The notes: generated from the letters alone by a model not told the origin. Positions 54,447 to 62,351 are shown, counted from the stretch's first letter. The stretch: DNA of 64,000 nt from Paenibacillus gyeongsangnamensis (GCF_027533625.1 NZ_JAQAGZ010000007.1:224648-288647), one strand, 5' to 3'. A program made the numbers and translations.

Positions 54447-54480
54447 CCCCTTAAGCGGCAGGCTCAAGGGGTTATCGGCC
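54438..54480 (+). terminator. Hairpin overlapping the thrB stop (no T-tract)
   Basis: GGCCGATAACCCCTT (54438-54452) pairs exactly with AAGGGGTTATCGGCC (54466-54480). There is no run of T after it, so it may act as an mRNA 3'-end stabiliser, or as a terminator helped by other factors. Confidence 0.5.
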
Positions 54481-54523
54481 GGAACGAGGGATGGCTTTCC
54501 TCTACGGAGACTGAGCGGCAGCG

Positions 54524-54748
54524 CTAATTATTTCCGGCTATCGTAGAGTCAGCAATATCAGGATCCGACGTGTTGGTAAAGCTGATTAAGTTATTATTGA
54601 TCGAGAAATCGCCGATATGACCGCTGTTGGCTCCATTGTACGATTTGAGTACGGATTTCGGCGTAATTTGCAGGGTATCTCCAAACAATATGGTAGCGTC
54701 GCCGCTCACGTTGGTTATTTTTATGGGCGAAAGGACGATGGCCGGCAT
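54524..54748 (-). CDS. Spore germination protein of the GerPA/GerPF type
   Basis: A 74-aa protein starting MPAIVLSPIKITNVSGDAT and ending in AGNN, the pattern of the short GerPA/GerPF proteins that help nutrients pass the spore coat. SD AAAAAGGAGG is 8 nt before the ATG. On the same strand CATAGAATA (54782-54790) matches the sigma-K -10 form CATA-N3-TA. The other gerP genes are not nearby, so it is an orphan copy. Confidence 0.85.
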   Translation of the reverse strand: MPAIVLSPIKITNVSGDATILFGDTLQITPKSVLKSYNGANSGHIGDFSINNNLISFTNTSDPDIADSTIAGNN

Positions 54749-54896
54749 GACAAGGCCTCCTTTTTAACAAGCGGATATCCTTATTCTATGTCGAACATGG
54801 GCATTTATTTCCTTTTGCTTAGGGCGGATTCGCCGATCGATGACAGCCGGCACAACGCCGGTATCGGCATGAAGCGAAAACCGCGTACGGAAAGTC

Positions 54897-54925
54897 TTGT
54901 CTTTTCGCATCCGCGGTGGTAACAT
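54897..54925 (+). promoter_or_regulatory. Promoter of pheA-ilvE
   Basis: -35 TTGTCT (54897-54902), 17-bp spacer, TG-G-TAACAT -10 (hexamer 54920-54925), 31 nt before the pheA ATG. Confidence 0.55.
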
Positions 54926-54956
54926 GTATCGAAAACATCAAAGGAGAGATCCGCAG

Positions 54957-55832
54957 ATGAAGCGTATCGCGCTCCTCGGACCGGGTACTTTCACCGAAGA
55001 ATCGGCACACTATTTTCTGGGCGAATCGAATTTCAAATACGTTCCTTGCAAGTCTATCTCGGATGTGTTCCTATCGACCGTTAACGGCGAAACGGATTAC
55101 AGCGTCATTCCGATCGAGAATACGTTCGACGGCTCCGTTACGCATCACTTGGATTGGCTGTTTCACGAAGTGGATCTTCCGATCCGGACGGAATGGGTTT
55201 ATCCGATCAAGGTCAGTCTTCTCGGCGTAGCCGACGGTCATGCCCCGCTCGCCGAGCGGAATGCCCGCATCCGGAAAGTGGTTACCCACTCCGTGACGCT
55301 GACCCAATGCCGGGATTTTCTGCGGGAGCATTTGCCGCATGTCGAGCTCGAGAGCGTCGGCAGCAACGGAGAGGCGGCCCGCATGGTCGCCGAGCTGAAC
55401 GATCCGGAGGTGGCGGCGCTTGCTCCCTTGGCTGCGGGTACGCTCTACGGGCTTGAGGCTTATGCTAATGGAGTACAGGATCATCAGAACAATCATACGC
55501 GGTTCGTGCTCGTAGGGCAGGAGCCGATCGTCGTGAGACCGACGGATACCCGGAAGACGACGATCCTGATCACGCTGCCGGAGGACTATCCGGGAGCGCT
55601 GCATCAAGTGCTGTCCGCCTTCGCTTGGCGCCGGATCAACCTGTCGCGGATCGAATCCCGTCCGACGAAGAAAAAGCTCGGCAATTATTTTTTCTATATC
55701 GACATCGAAGCTTCCATGGATTCCGTCCTGCTCCCTGCGGCTCTTCAGGAAATTGAAGCGATCGGCTGCCAGGTCCGCATCTTGGGTTGCTACCCGACCT
55801 ATTCTTATGAACCCGAAACCTCGGAGGTGTAA
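54957..55832 (+). CDS. pheA: Prephenate dehydratase
   Basis: It converts prephenate to phenylpyruvate. The N-terminal GPGTFTEESA, the IPIENTFDGSV loop and the HNNHTRFVLVG catalytic Thr-Arg-Phe are present, followed by an ACT domain (about 205-280) with the ESRPTKKKLGNYFFYID Phe-binding motif for feedback. The length is 291 aa. ATG at 54957 with AAAGGAGAG. Followed 6 nt later by the aminotransferase gene. Confidence 0.96.
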   Translation: MKRIALLGPGTFTEESAHYFLGESNFKYVPCKSISDVFLSTVNGETDYSVIPIENTFDGSVTHHLDWLFHEVDLPIRTEWVYPIKVSLLGVADGHAPLAERNARIRKVVTHSVTLTQCRDFLREHLPHVELESVGSNGEAARMVAELNDPEVAALAPLAAGTLYGLEAYANGVQDHQNNHTRFVLVGQEPIVVRPTDTRKTTILITLPEDYPGALHQVLSAFAWRRINLSRIESRPTKKKLGNYFFYIDIEASMDSVLLPAALQEIEAIGCQVRILGCYPTYSYEPETSEV

Positions 55833-55838
55833 TGAAGC

Positions 55839-56717
55839 GTGGCACAAGTCATCTACTTAAACGGAGAATACGTAACGAAGGAAAATGCGCTCATCTCGGT
55901 TTACGACCACGGCTTTTTGTATGGGGATGGGATATTTGAAGGCATTCGGATTTACAACGGCAACATCTTTAAGAGCAAGGAGCATTTGGACCGGCTCTAC
56001 GATTCGGCCAAATCGATTGCCTTGGAGATTCCGCTCGGCAAGGCCGAGATGCAGGAAGTGCTGAACGAGACGATTCGCAGGGGCGGCCTGCGGGACGGGT
56101 ATATCCGGCTTGTCGTCTCCCGCGGTCCCGGAGATCTGGGGCTTGATCCGCGCCGTTCGCCGAGAGCGAACGTCATCATTATCGTGGAGCAGCTCTCGAT
56201 TTATCCGGAAGAAGCCTATATCAACGGGCTGAAGACGGTATCCGTCTCCACCCGGCGCAATGTGCCGGATGCGCTGAATCCGAAGATCAAGTCGCTGAAT
56301 TACCTGAATAACATCCTTGTCAAAATCCAGGCGAACCTGGCGGGAGTCGGCGAAGCGATCATGCTAAACTCCCAAGGGTATGTAGCCGAGGGCTCCTCCG
56401 ATAACATATTTATCGTTAAGCGAGGCGTAGTCTTTACACCGCCTTGCTATGTCGGCGCGCTGGAAGGAATCACGCGTGCCGCCATCATCGAGCTGTGCGA
56501 GAAGCTCGGCTACAAGCTGAAGGAAGAGCCGTTCACGCTGCATGACGTCTATGTGGCCGACGAGGTGTTCTTCACGGGAACAGCCGCCGAAGTCATCGCG
56601 GTCCGCGAGGTCGATTCCCGCATCATCGGCGAAGGCAAGGCCGGCCCGATTACGACGAACCTGCTGAAGGAATTCCGCAAGCTGGTTGAATTGGACGGCG
56701 TCAAAGTATACGAGTAA
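55839..56717 (+). CDS. ilvE: Branched-chain amino acid aminotransferase
   Basis: A fold-type IV PLP aminotransferase for Val, Ile and Leu (and possibly Phe, given its place after pheA). Lys151 in KIKSLNYLNN binds PLP. DHGFLYGDGIFEGIRIYNG and GYVAEGSSDNIFIV are family signatures. The length of 292 aa is typical. GTG start with GGAGGTG upstream. Strong terminator follows. D-amino-acid aminotransferase activity is less likely but not excluded. Confidence 0.93.
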   Translation: MAQVIYLNGEYVTKENALISVYDHGFLYGDGIFEGIRIYNGNIFKSKEHLDRLYDSAKSIALEIPLGKAEMQEVLNETIRRGGLRDGYIRLVVSRGPGDLGLDPRRSPRANVIIIVEQLSIYPEEAYINGLKTVSVSTRRNVPDALNPKIKSLNYLNNILVKIQANLAGVGEAIMLNSQGYVAEGSSDNIFIVKRGVVFTPPCYVGALEGITRAAIIELCEKLGYKLKEEPFTLHDVYVADEVFFTGTAAEVIAVREVDSRIIGEGKAGPITTNLLKEFRKLVELDGVKVYE

Positions 56718-56718
56718 T

Positions 56719-56776
56719 GAAAAAAGCTGCGAAGAGGAACGTCCCCGTCCCGGGACGCCTCCAAGCAGCTTTTTTC
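56719..56776 (+). terminator. Intrinsic terminator after ilvE
   Basis: AAAAAAGCTGC pairs with GCAGCTTTTTT, with an inner GAGG/CCTC and GTCCCGTCCCGGGAC part. Copy 4 of the two-hairpin repeat starts 2 nt after the T-tract. Confidence 0.88.
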
Positions 56777-56777
56777 A

Positions 56778-56880
56778 GTTGATAAGAATTTATAAGTTTT
56801 TCGCAACTTATAGCTTCGCATCAACCTTGATAAACGCGCTGGTCCTTGTAAGACAAGGACGGCGTAGCCGTTTATCCTGG
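56778..56880 (+). repeat. Two-hairpin post-terminator repeat, copy 4
   Basis: Same unit as copies 1 and 3, with GTTGAT/ATCAAC, TATAAG/CTTATA, GATAAACG/CGTTTATC and GTCCTTGT/ACAAGGAC paired and two mismatched internal loops. It ends 11 nt before the stop codon of a minus-strand CBS-domain remnant. Confidence 0.88.
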
Positions 56881-56891
56881 TAAAGTTGGTT

Positions 56892-57057
56892 TTACAGAAG
56901 GGACAGCACGTCATCGAACGTCACGATGCCTGCCAGCGTTCCTTCATGAGAAATCACAGGGAGCCAGCAGCCCGTACTGTTTTACCAGATCAATAACTTC
57001 ATGCTGAGGTGTATCCACGGAGCAGGTGACGAGGCGGGAGCTCATGATCTCCTTCAT
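56892..57057 (-). pseudogene. Remnant of a CBS-domain protein (possibly MgtE-like)
   Basis: On the minus strand the sequence reads MKEIMSSRLVTCSVDTPQ, then HEVIDLVKQYGLLAP, breaks frame by one base, and continues VISHEGTLAGIVTFDDVLSLL before a stop. This is the pattern of a single CBS domain with an indel in the middle. It begins 27 nt after the mgtA stop, in the same direction, without an SD or upstream part. It is probably the degraded end of a CBS-containing (for example magnesium-channel MgtE) gene. Confidence 0.7.
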
Positions 57058-57084
57058 CGTCCTTGCGGCCGAACGGGCCTTTTA

Positions 57085-59679
57085 TTAAAGCCATTCGTTG
57101 AATTTACGGATATACCACGTTTTAACCGCTTGTGTCAGGATGCAGTAGCAGAGCAGAATACCGGCCAGCCATGGAAAATACGACCAAGGCAGCGGCTGCA
57201 GTCCGATGCTGGAGCCGAACGCAGAGAACGGAACGAAGATGCCCGCGATCATGATCAGGCTCGTAAGCATCATGACAGGCAGACTGGCCCGGCTCTGGAT
57301 GAACGGTATTTTCTCCGTCCGGATCATATGGACGATTAAGGTTTGCGACAGCAGTCCTTCGATAAACCAGCCGGATTGGAACAACGACTGCTGCTCCGGC
57401 GAGTTGGCGGAGAAGACAAAGTACATCACGCCGTAGGTTGCGTAGTCGAAGATGGAGCTGATCGGGCCGATGAAGACCATGAACCGGCCTACGGACTGCG
57501 CATCCCATTTTTTCGGCTTGCGCAGAAATTCTTTATCCATCCGGTCCCAAGGAATCGAAAGCTGCGAAATGTCGTAAAACAAATTTTGAATCAGCAGATA
57601 AATCGGCAGCATCGGCAGGAACGGCAGTAACACGCTGGAGCCAAGCACGCTGAACACGTTGCCGAAATTGGAGCTAGCCGTCATCTTGATATACTTGATC
57701 ATGTTGCCGAACGTCCGGCGTCCTTCAATGACGCCTTCCTCCAGCACCATCAGGCTCTTCTCCAGCAAAATGATATCGGCCGATTCCTTGGCGATGTCGA
57801 CGGCCGTATCGACGGATATGCCTACATCGGCATCCCGCAAGGAGGCGGCATCGTTGATGCCGTCGCCCATGAAGCCGACCGTATGTCCCTTCGATTGAAG
57901 CGCTCGGACGATTCTTGCCTTCTGCAGCGGATTCAGCTTGGCGAATACCGTCGTCCGCTCGGCGAGCTCCGCGAGCTGCCCGTCGGACAGTCCCTCAATC
58001 TCGCTGCCGAGGACGATGCGTTCCGCCGGCAAGCCTACATCGTGGCACACCTTCCGGGTAACGGCTGCATTGTCGCCGGTCAATACCTTTACCTCGACCC
58101 CGTGCTCTTTCAACGCGTCGAGAGCCGCCTTTGCGGAGTCCTTCGGAGGGTCCAGAAATCCGATGTAGCCGACAAGGATGAGATCCTTCTCGTCTTGAAT
58201 GCCGTAAGCCGCGTCGGTCGGCTCACAAGGCTTGATGGCGACCGCGATGACCCGAAGGCCGTCCGTATTCATTTCGTGTACCAGCTGCTGGACCTTCTGG
58301 GTCGTCTTCGCTGTGAGCGGAACGATGTGGCCCTGATCGGACACATGGGAGCAGACGCTGACGATTTCTTCCATGGCTCCTTTGCAAATAAGCAGGTGGC
58401 CGTTCCCCAGTTTCTCCAGTACGACGGACATCCGGCGGCGATTGAAATCGAACGGAATTTCATCGATTTTCTTGTAGGCGGAAGATGCTCCCGCGATGTT
58501 CTCCTGATCGGCATGCTCCAGCACGGCAACGTCCAGCAGGTTCTTCAGCCCGGTTTGATGATAGCTGTTCAGAAAGGCATACTCCAATACGTCTTTTTCT
58601 TCCGTGCCGTGAATGTCGAGGTGCTTGACCAGAATGATTTTGTCCTGCGTGAGCGTACCCGTTTTATCCGTACACAAAATATCCATTGCGCCGAAATTTT
58701 GAATGGCGTTGAGCTTCTTGACGACCACTTTGTTGCGCGCCATGGTTGCGGCGCCCTTCGCCAAATTCGCGGTCACAATGACTGGCAGCATCTCGGGCGT
58801 CAGCCCGACGGCGACGGACAGGCCGAAGAAGAACGCCTCCACCCAATCGCCTTTCGTAAATCCGTTGATGAGGAAAATAATCGGGACCATGATCAGGATG
58901 AACCGGATAATGAGAAAAGTAATGCTGTTCACGCCTTTATCGAAGCTGGTCAGCGGCCGCTTGCCGGTCAACGTTTTGGCCATGGAGCCGAAATAGGTGG
59001 AAGCGCCGGTTGCCACGACGACCGCCATAGCCGAGCCGCTGATGACGTTCGTACCCATGTAGCACATATTGCCGAGCTCCATCGCGTTTGAAGGCTTATT
59101 CGTCTTCGCATTGCTCTGGCCGGAACGGCGGGGGACGGTATCCTGTTTCTCTACCGGCAGCGCTTCGCCGGTCAAGGAAGACTCGCTGACGAACAGGTCC
59201 TTGGAATGGAGCAGCCGGACATCGGCAGGCACCAGGTCGCCGGCAGACAGATGAATCATATCGCCGGGCACGAGCTCCTCCATATCGATTTCCCGCTTAT
59301 CGGATTGGCGGGTGACGGTCGTCTTCACCATGGCCTTCAGCTTCTCCGCCGTCCGGATGGAGCGGTATTCTTGCGTAAAGGTGATCAATACGCTGATGGT
59401 AACCATAGTGCAAATAATGACGACGGCCTCGATATCATCCGTGAAATACGAGAAAACGCCGAGCGCCAGCAGAATGAGAATGAAAGGATTTTTAAAGCAA
59501 AGGAGGAGCTGAACCCACCAGACGGGCGGCTTCTCGCCAGCGATTTGATTCTTGCCGTATTGTTCTCTGCGGGCCTTTACTTCCGGGTCCATTAAGCCCT
59601 GAGGGCTTGTACCGAGCTCATTCATCAAATCGTCGGTATCGCATTTGGAGGCTTCGATCAGCCGAGCGGCGATATCCAT
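57085..59679 (-). CDS. mgtA: Magnesium-importing P-type ATPase MgtA
   Basis: A P-type IIIB ATPase that brings Mg2+ into the cell. 864 aa from this ATG, with about ten membrane helices, the TGE loop (SSLTGEALPVEK), the phosphorylation motif DKTGTLTQD, and MGDGINDAASLRDADVGIS. The ATG at 59679 has no SD. Forty nt upstream, an ATG at 59719 with AGAAGGAAA is followed by an A9 run and is one base out of frame; with eight A it would add MKKNKFVRETTTQ directly before this start. So the 5' end is either slippage-dependent, mutated or mis-sequenced. The leader carries an M-box and two terminators. Confidence 0.92.
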   Translation of the reverse strand: MDIAARLIEASKCDTDDLMNELGTSPQGLMDPEVKARREQYGKNQIAGEKPPVWWVQLLLCFKNPFILILLALGVFSYFTDDIEAVVIICTMVTISVLITFTQEYRSIRTAEKLKAMVKTTVTRQSDKREIDMEELVPGDMIHLSAGDLVPADVRLLHSKDLFVSESSLTGEALPVEKQDTVPRRSGQSNAKTNKPSNAMELGNMCYMGTNVISGSAMAVVVATGASTYFGSMAKTLTGKRPLTSFDKGVNSITFLIIRFILIMVPIIFLINGFTKGDWVEAFFFGLSVAVGLTPEMLPVIVTANLAKGAATMARNKVVVKKLNAIQNFGAMDILCTDKTGTLTQDKIILVKHLDIHGTEEKDVLEYAFLNSYHQTGLKNLLDVAVLEHADQENIAGASSAYKKIDEIPFDFNRRRMSVVLEKLGNGHLLICKGAMEEIVSVCSHVSDQGHIVPLTAKTTQKVQQLVHEMNTDGLRVIAVAIKPCEPTDAAYGIQDEKDLILVGYIGFLDPPKDSAKAALDALKEHGVEVKVLTGDNAAVTRKVCHDVGLPAERIVLGSEIEGLSDGQLAELAERTTVFAKLNPLQKARIVRALQSKGHTVGFMGDGINDAASLRDADVGISVDTAVDIAKESADIILLEKSLMVLEEGVIEGRRTFGNMIKYIKMTASSNFGNVFSVLGSSVLLPFLPMLPIYLLIQNLFYDISQLSIPWDRMDKEFLRKPKKWDAQSVGRFMVFIGPISSIFDYATYGVMYFVFSANSPEQQSLFQSGWFIEGLLSQTLIVHMIRTEKIPFIQSRASLPVMMLTSLIMIAGIFVPFSAFGSSIGLQPLPWSYFPWLAGILLCYCILTQAVKTWYIRKFNEWL

Positions 59680-59753
59680 TTGAGTTGTTGTTTCGCGGAC
59701 GAATTTGTTTTTTTTTCATGGCGGTTTCCTTCTTTCGTTATCAAAATAGGCGC

Positions 59754-59786
59754 AAAAAAAAACTCCCCCTGCAACAAGGAGAGCAT
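59754..59786 (-). terminator. Second terminator in the mgtA leader
   Basis: On the minus strand CTCTCC pairs with GGGGAG (one G-T pair) around an 8-nt loop and is followed by nine T. It lies about 35 nt before the SD-preceded ATG of mgtA. Confidence 0.6.
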
Positions 59787-59836
59787 CGCTCTGACTACCT
59801 ATTCTCAAAGGAACCGACCGCATGTTAAAGACAGCT

Positions 59837-59983
59837 TCAATCGCATATATACCCCATGGGGTATATATGCGGAAAGCATGGGGAACATGGGAGGCCCTTG
59901 AGACAAGGCTCTTCCTTCTCGCACGATATGGACTTGTAGTTTAATAATCGACTACTCGGACTACTGCTATCGTCCATGAGCAT
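59837..59983 (-). CDS. 48-codon upstream ORF in the mgtA leader (possible leader peptide)
   Basis: ATG at 59983 (and again at 59977) follows AAAGGGGGAAAC. The 48-aa product begins MLMDDSSSPSSRLLNYKS and has four Cys and five Pro in the second half (EEPCLKGLPCSPCFPH, then IYPMGY). It lies between the M-box terminator and the second terminator, and its last codons cover the 28-bp palindrome 59843-59870. This is the layout of a translational attenuator such as MgtL of Salmonella, which also uses proline codons. No homologue is known to me. Confidence 0.45.
   Translation of the reverse strand: MLMDDSSSPSSRLLNYKSISCEKEEPCLKGLPCSPCFPHIYPMGYICD
59843..59870. promoter_or_regulatory. Perfect 28-bp palindrome in the mgtA leader
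   Basis: Centred on ATACCCCATGGGGTAT and extended by TATAT and GC on both sides, it is self-complementary over 28 bp. As DNA its core resembles operators of CsoR/CstR-type repressors (TACCC...GGGTA). As RNA it would form a hairpin at the end of the 48-codon ORF. Confidence 0.5.
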
Positions 59984-60035
59984 GTTTCCCCCTTTCGGAT
60001 CCGTTGAATTAACGGTCTTGCCGTTTAGTTCATAT

Positions 60036-60067
60036 AAAAAACCCCCGAGGCTTACACCTAGGGGGTT
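60036..60067 (-). terminator. Expression-platform terminator of the mgtA M-box
   Basis: On the minus strand AACCCCCTAGG...CCTCGGGGGTT is followed by TTTTT. It is placed downstream of the M-box aptamer. Confidence 0.8.
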
Positions 60068-60099
60068 CATCACGCGCGCAAAAAAACACATTCATTTCC

Positions 60100-60262
60100 C
60101 CCTTGTCGAGCTTTGGCACTATACAACGTAAAGAGAATGCATCTCTCTTAGCCACGTTAAGAAAAGCCTTAGTCCGGCAGTTCCTGTTATACCCATTGGC
60201 ATCTTTCGATGTTTCCGGGCAGTGGCCTGTGTTTGTATAGGAGCCTCACCTAACGAGGACCT
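60100..60262 (-). promoter_or_regulatory. M-box (ykoK) magnesium riboswitch
   Basis: On the minus strand the hallmark GTTAGGTGAGGCTCCTAT (about 60254-60237) is followed by CACTGCCCGG, a GACTAAGGC-type segment and a long terminal hairpin (AGAGAGATGCATTCTCTT). These are typical of M-box aptamers, which sense Mg2+ and shut off transport genes when Mg2+ is plentiful. Context (mgtA downstream, terminator between) agrees. Confidence 0.9.
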
Positions 60263-60277
60263 ATGAAATACAGACAA

Positions 60278-60307
60278 ATACTACGCCTGACCGATACGAT
60301 TTGTCAA
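60278..60307 (-). promoter_or_regulatory. Promoter of the mgtA leader
   Basis: Minus strand: perfect -35 TTGACA (60307-60302), 18-bp spacer, -10 TAGTAT (60283-60278). Transcription would start just before the M-box. The region 60308-60543 between this promoter and the safA-like gene shows no gene. Confidence 0.75.
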
Positions 60308-60543
60308 TAGGTATTTTTTTCAATACTTCCGGTCGCCCACTTTTTTTCGGTTTTGGATGGTCAATTGCCCACTTTGCTGCATAAACTGTATTGTCTGTTA
60401 CGGCATGGGCAGTGAGCCCCAAGCTTCAAGGCGATAAACGCATAGGCGTGTTGACGAATGCGGTCCGGCGGGAGAAAGGGCGCTTGGGTAACGACCCGAT
60501 TCCGTCCGGGTCCGCTGCGTAGATCCTGGAGGAGGTTTGATCA

Positions 60544-62274
60544 TTGAAAATCCATATTGTGAAAAAAGGCGACACCCTTTATGAGCTGTCCAAAAAATAT
60601 CATGTCGAGCTGGATAAACTGATTGCCGCCAACCCGCAGCTTGCGGATCCGAACGTTCTCGATGTCGGGATGAAGGTGAAAATCCCGCATGATCCGACGC
60701 CGATCGCTCCGCCGACCGATTATTTGTATAAACATACGGTCGTCCAAGGGGATACGCTCTGGAAGCTGGGCAAGGCCTGGGGCGTTCCGCTGCCCGACAT
60801 GATTGCCGCCAATCCCCAGCTGAAAAATCCGAATGTGCTGATGACCGGCGAGGTAATCTACATTCCCAAGCATAAACCGCACCCGGGCCCCAACCCGAAT
60901 CTGAACAAGAAGAAGGAAACATCGGTTATTCAGCCGCAGGCACAGCTGCCGGTGGAAGCGGCGCCGTTGAAAGAAATGCCGGAATACACTTACGTGCCTC
61001 AAAAGCCTAATGTGGAATATCCGAATGTTGAGATGCCGAACATACCGAACATCGTAATGCCCATGGAAAAGCACATGGAAAAGCACATGGAAAAGCCCAT
61101 GGAAAAGCCTATGGAAAAGCCCATGGAAAAGCCCGTACATGAAGCGCCCGTATACGAAAAGCCCATCATGGAAAAGCCCGTACATGAAGCTCCTGCATAC
61201 GAAATGCCCAAATATGAAATGCCTGTGTATGAAGCGCCTGTATACGAAAAGCCCAAATATGAAATGCCTGTGCACGAAGCGCCCGTATATGAAAAGCCCA
61301 AATATGAAATGCCAATGTACGAAGCGCCCGTATATCAACAGCCCGTATATGAAAAGCCTGCCGCCGAGATGCCGATCCATGAGAAGTCCCACTACGAGCC
61401 GATCTCGCCTTTCATGAACGTGCCTGAGTACCCCGCAGCGGGCAAACTGGAATATCCGGGGGTGACCGAGCCGCTTCCTTACTGGCATCATGCCGAGCAA
61501 GGTCTGGAGGGTCTCGCTCAACAGCCCGCCCAGCATCCCTTCATGCCGTACAATGTTCCTGCTACAGAAGTGATGTCCTACGATACCGGCTTCGGGAAGG
61601 ATATGTGGAAGGAGCCCGAGCTTCCGACCGTTCCTCCTATGTCGGCAGCTCAGGAGCTTCCTTATTGGGGGCAGCCGGCCGGGGCTCCCTCCTATCCGGG
61701 TGCGGTATCCCCGGCTGCTTATCACGATTGCGGGTGCGGCCAGCCCGAGCCGTGGTTCGGAGCACATCCAACCGGATATTTTCCGGAAATGGGACCGCTT
61801 GGCGCATATGGAGAGCACCCGCGATATCCGCTTCATGAAATGCCGCTCGTTAACATGCCTTGGCAGCCTGTCGCAGGCATAAGCGCCGTCCCGGGATGGC
61901 CTTGCCCCGATCACGGACCATGGGATATGGTCGCAGGAGCGCATGCTTACCCGGCTTCACCCTATCTCCATCACGGAATACATGGTATGATTCCTTACAT
62001 GCCTTATCCTGCTTACGGAGCTTGGGGATATCACGACTGCGGGTGCGGAGGGGCAGGCCGAGCCGAACAAGAGGCCGGCGAAGCGAAAGCGGCCGAATCT
62101 CCGACGCACGAAGCGCCTGTCAAGCTTCATGCCGCGCCGCCTTCGAAAGCACCGGCGCAACGTCCGAAGCAAAGCGCGGCCCGCGCCGCGATCAGCTCTT
62201 TGATCGAGCGGAACAGCCGCAGATCGAGACCTTCGTCTTCGCGCAGCAAAAATACTCCGTGGCTTAGCCACTAG
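60544..62274 (+). CDS. safA: SafA/ExsA-type spore coat assembly protein with two LysM domains
   Basis: A 576-aa morphogenetic protein. Two LysM domains (residues 1-45 beginning MKIHIVKKGDTLYELSKKY, and about 60-105 beginning KHTVVQGDTLWKLGKAW) bind cortex peptidoglycan. From about residue 160 a tandem repeat region of MEKP/YEAPVYEKPKYEMP-like units runs to about 285. A Pro/Tyr/His-rich part with HDCGCGQPEP and HDCGCGGAGR follows, then a basic end. TTG start at 60544 with GGAGGAGG 8 nt upstream. B. subtilis SafA is 387 aa; the size here is nearer to B. cereus ExsA. Its place between pheA and bofC is conserved. Confidence 0.88.
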   Translation: MKIHIVKKGDTLYELSKKYHVELDKLIAANPQLADPNVLDVGMKVKIPHDPTPIAPPTDYLYKHTVVQGDTLWKLGKAWGVPLPDMIAANPQLKNPNVLMTGEVIYIPKHKPHPGPNPNLNKKKETSVIQPQAQLPVEAAPLKEMPEYTYVPQKPNVEYPNVEMPNIPNIVMPMEKHMEKHMEKPMEKPMEKPMEKPVHEAPVYEKPIMEKPVHEAPAYEMPKYEMPVYEAPVYEKPKYEMPVHEAPVYEKPKYEMPMYEAPVYQQPVYEKPAAEMPIHEKSHYEPISPFMNVPEYPAAGKLEYPGVTEPLPYWHHAEQGLEGLAQQPAQHPFMPYNVPATEVMSYDTGFGKDMWKEPELPTVPPMSAAQELPYWGQPAGAPSYPGAVSPAAYHDCGCGQPEPWFGAHPTGYFPEMGPLGAYGEHPRYPLHEMPLVNMPWQPVAGISAVPGWPCPDHGPWDMVAGAHAYPASPYLHHGIHGMIPYMPYPAYGAWGYHDCGCGGAGRAEQEAGEAKAAESPTHEAPVKLHAAPPSKAPAQRPKQSAARAAISSLIERNSRRSRPSSSRSKNTPWLSH

Positions 62275-62287
62275 GCCGCGCTAATGA

Positions 62288-62325
62288 CAAAAATCCCGAT
62301 AGCCTGGGGCGATCGGGATTTTTTC
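62288..62325. terminator. Bidirectional terminator between safA and lepB
   Basis: AAAAATCCCGAT pairs with ATCGGGATTTTT around an 11-nt loop, flanked by A and T tracts. Confidence 0.85.
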
Positions 62326-62351
62326 GTCGTGTTATTAGATTATTAAGAAAT

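Noticed and set aside
57883..59091. 402-aa plus-strand ORF opposite mgtA
   Set aside because: The reverse frame of a well-conserved P-type ATPase; composition is typical of antisense translation.
59607..59901. Plus-strand ORFs of 73 aa in the mgtA leader
   Set aside because: They run against the M-box/mgtA transcript, lack SDs, and cover terminators and the palindrome.
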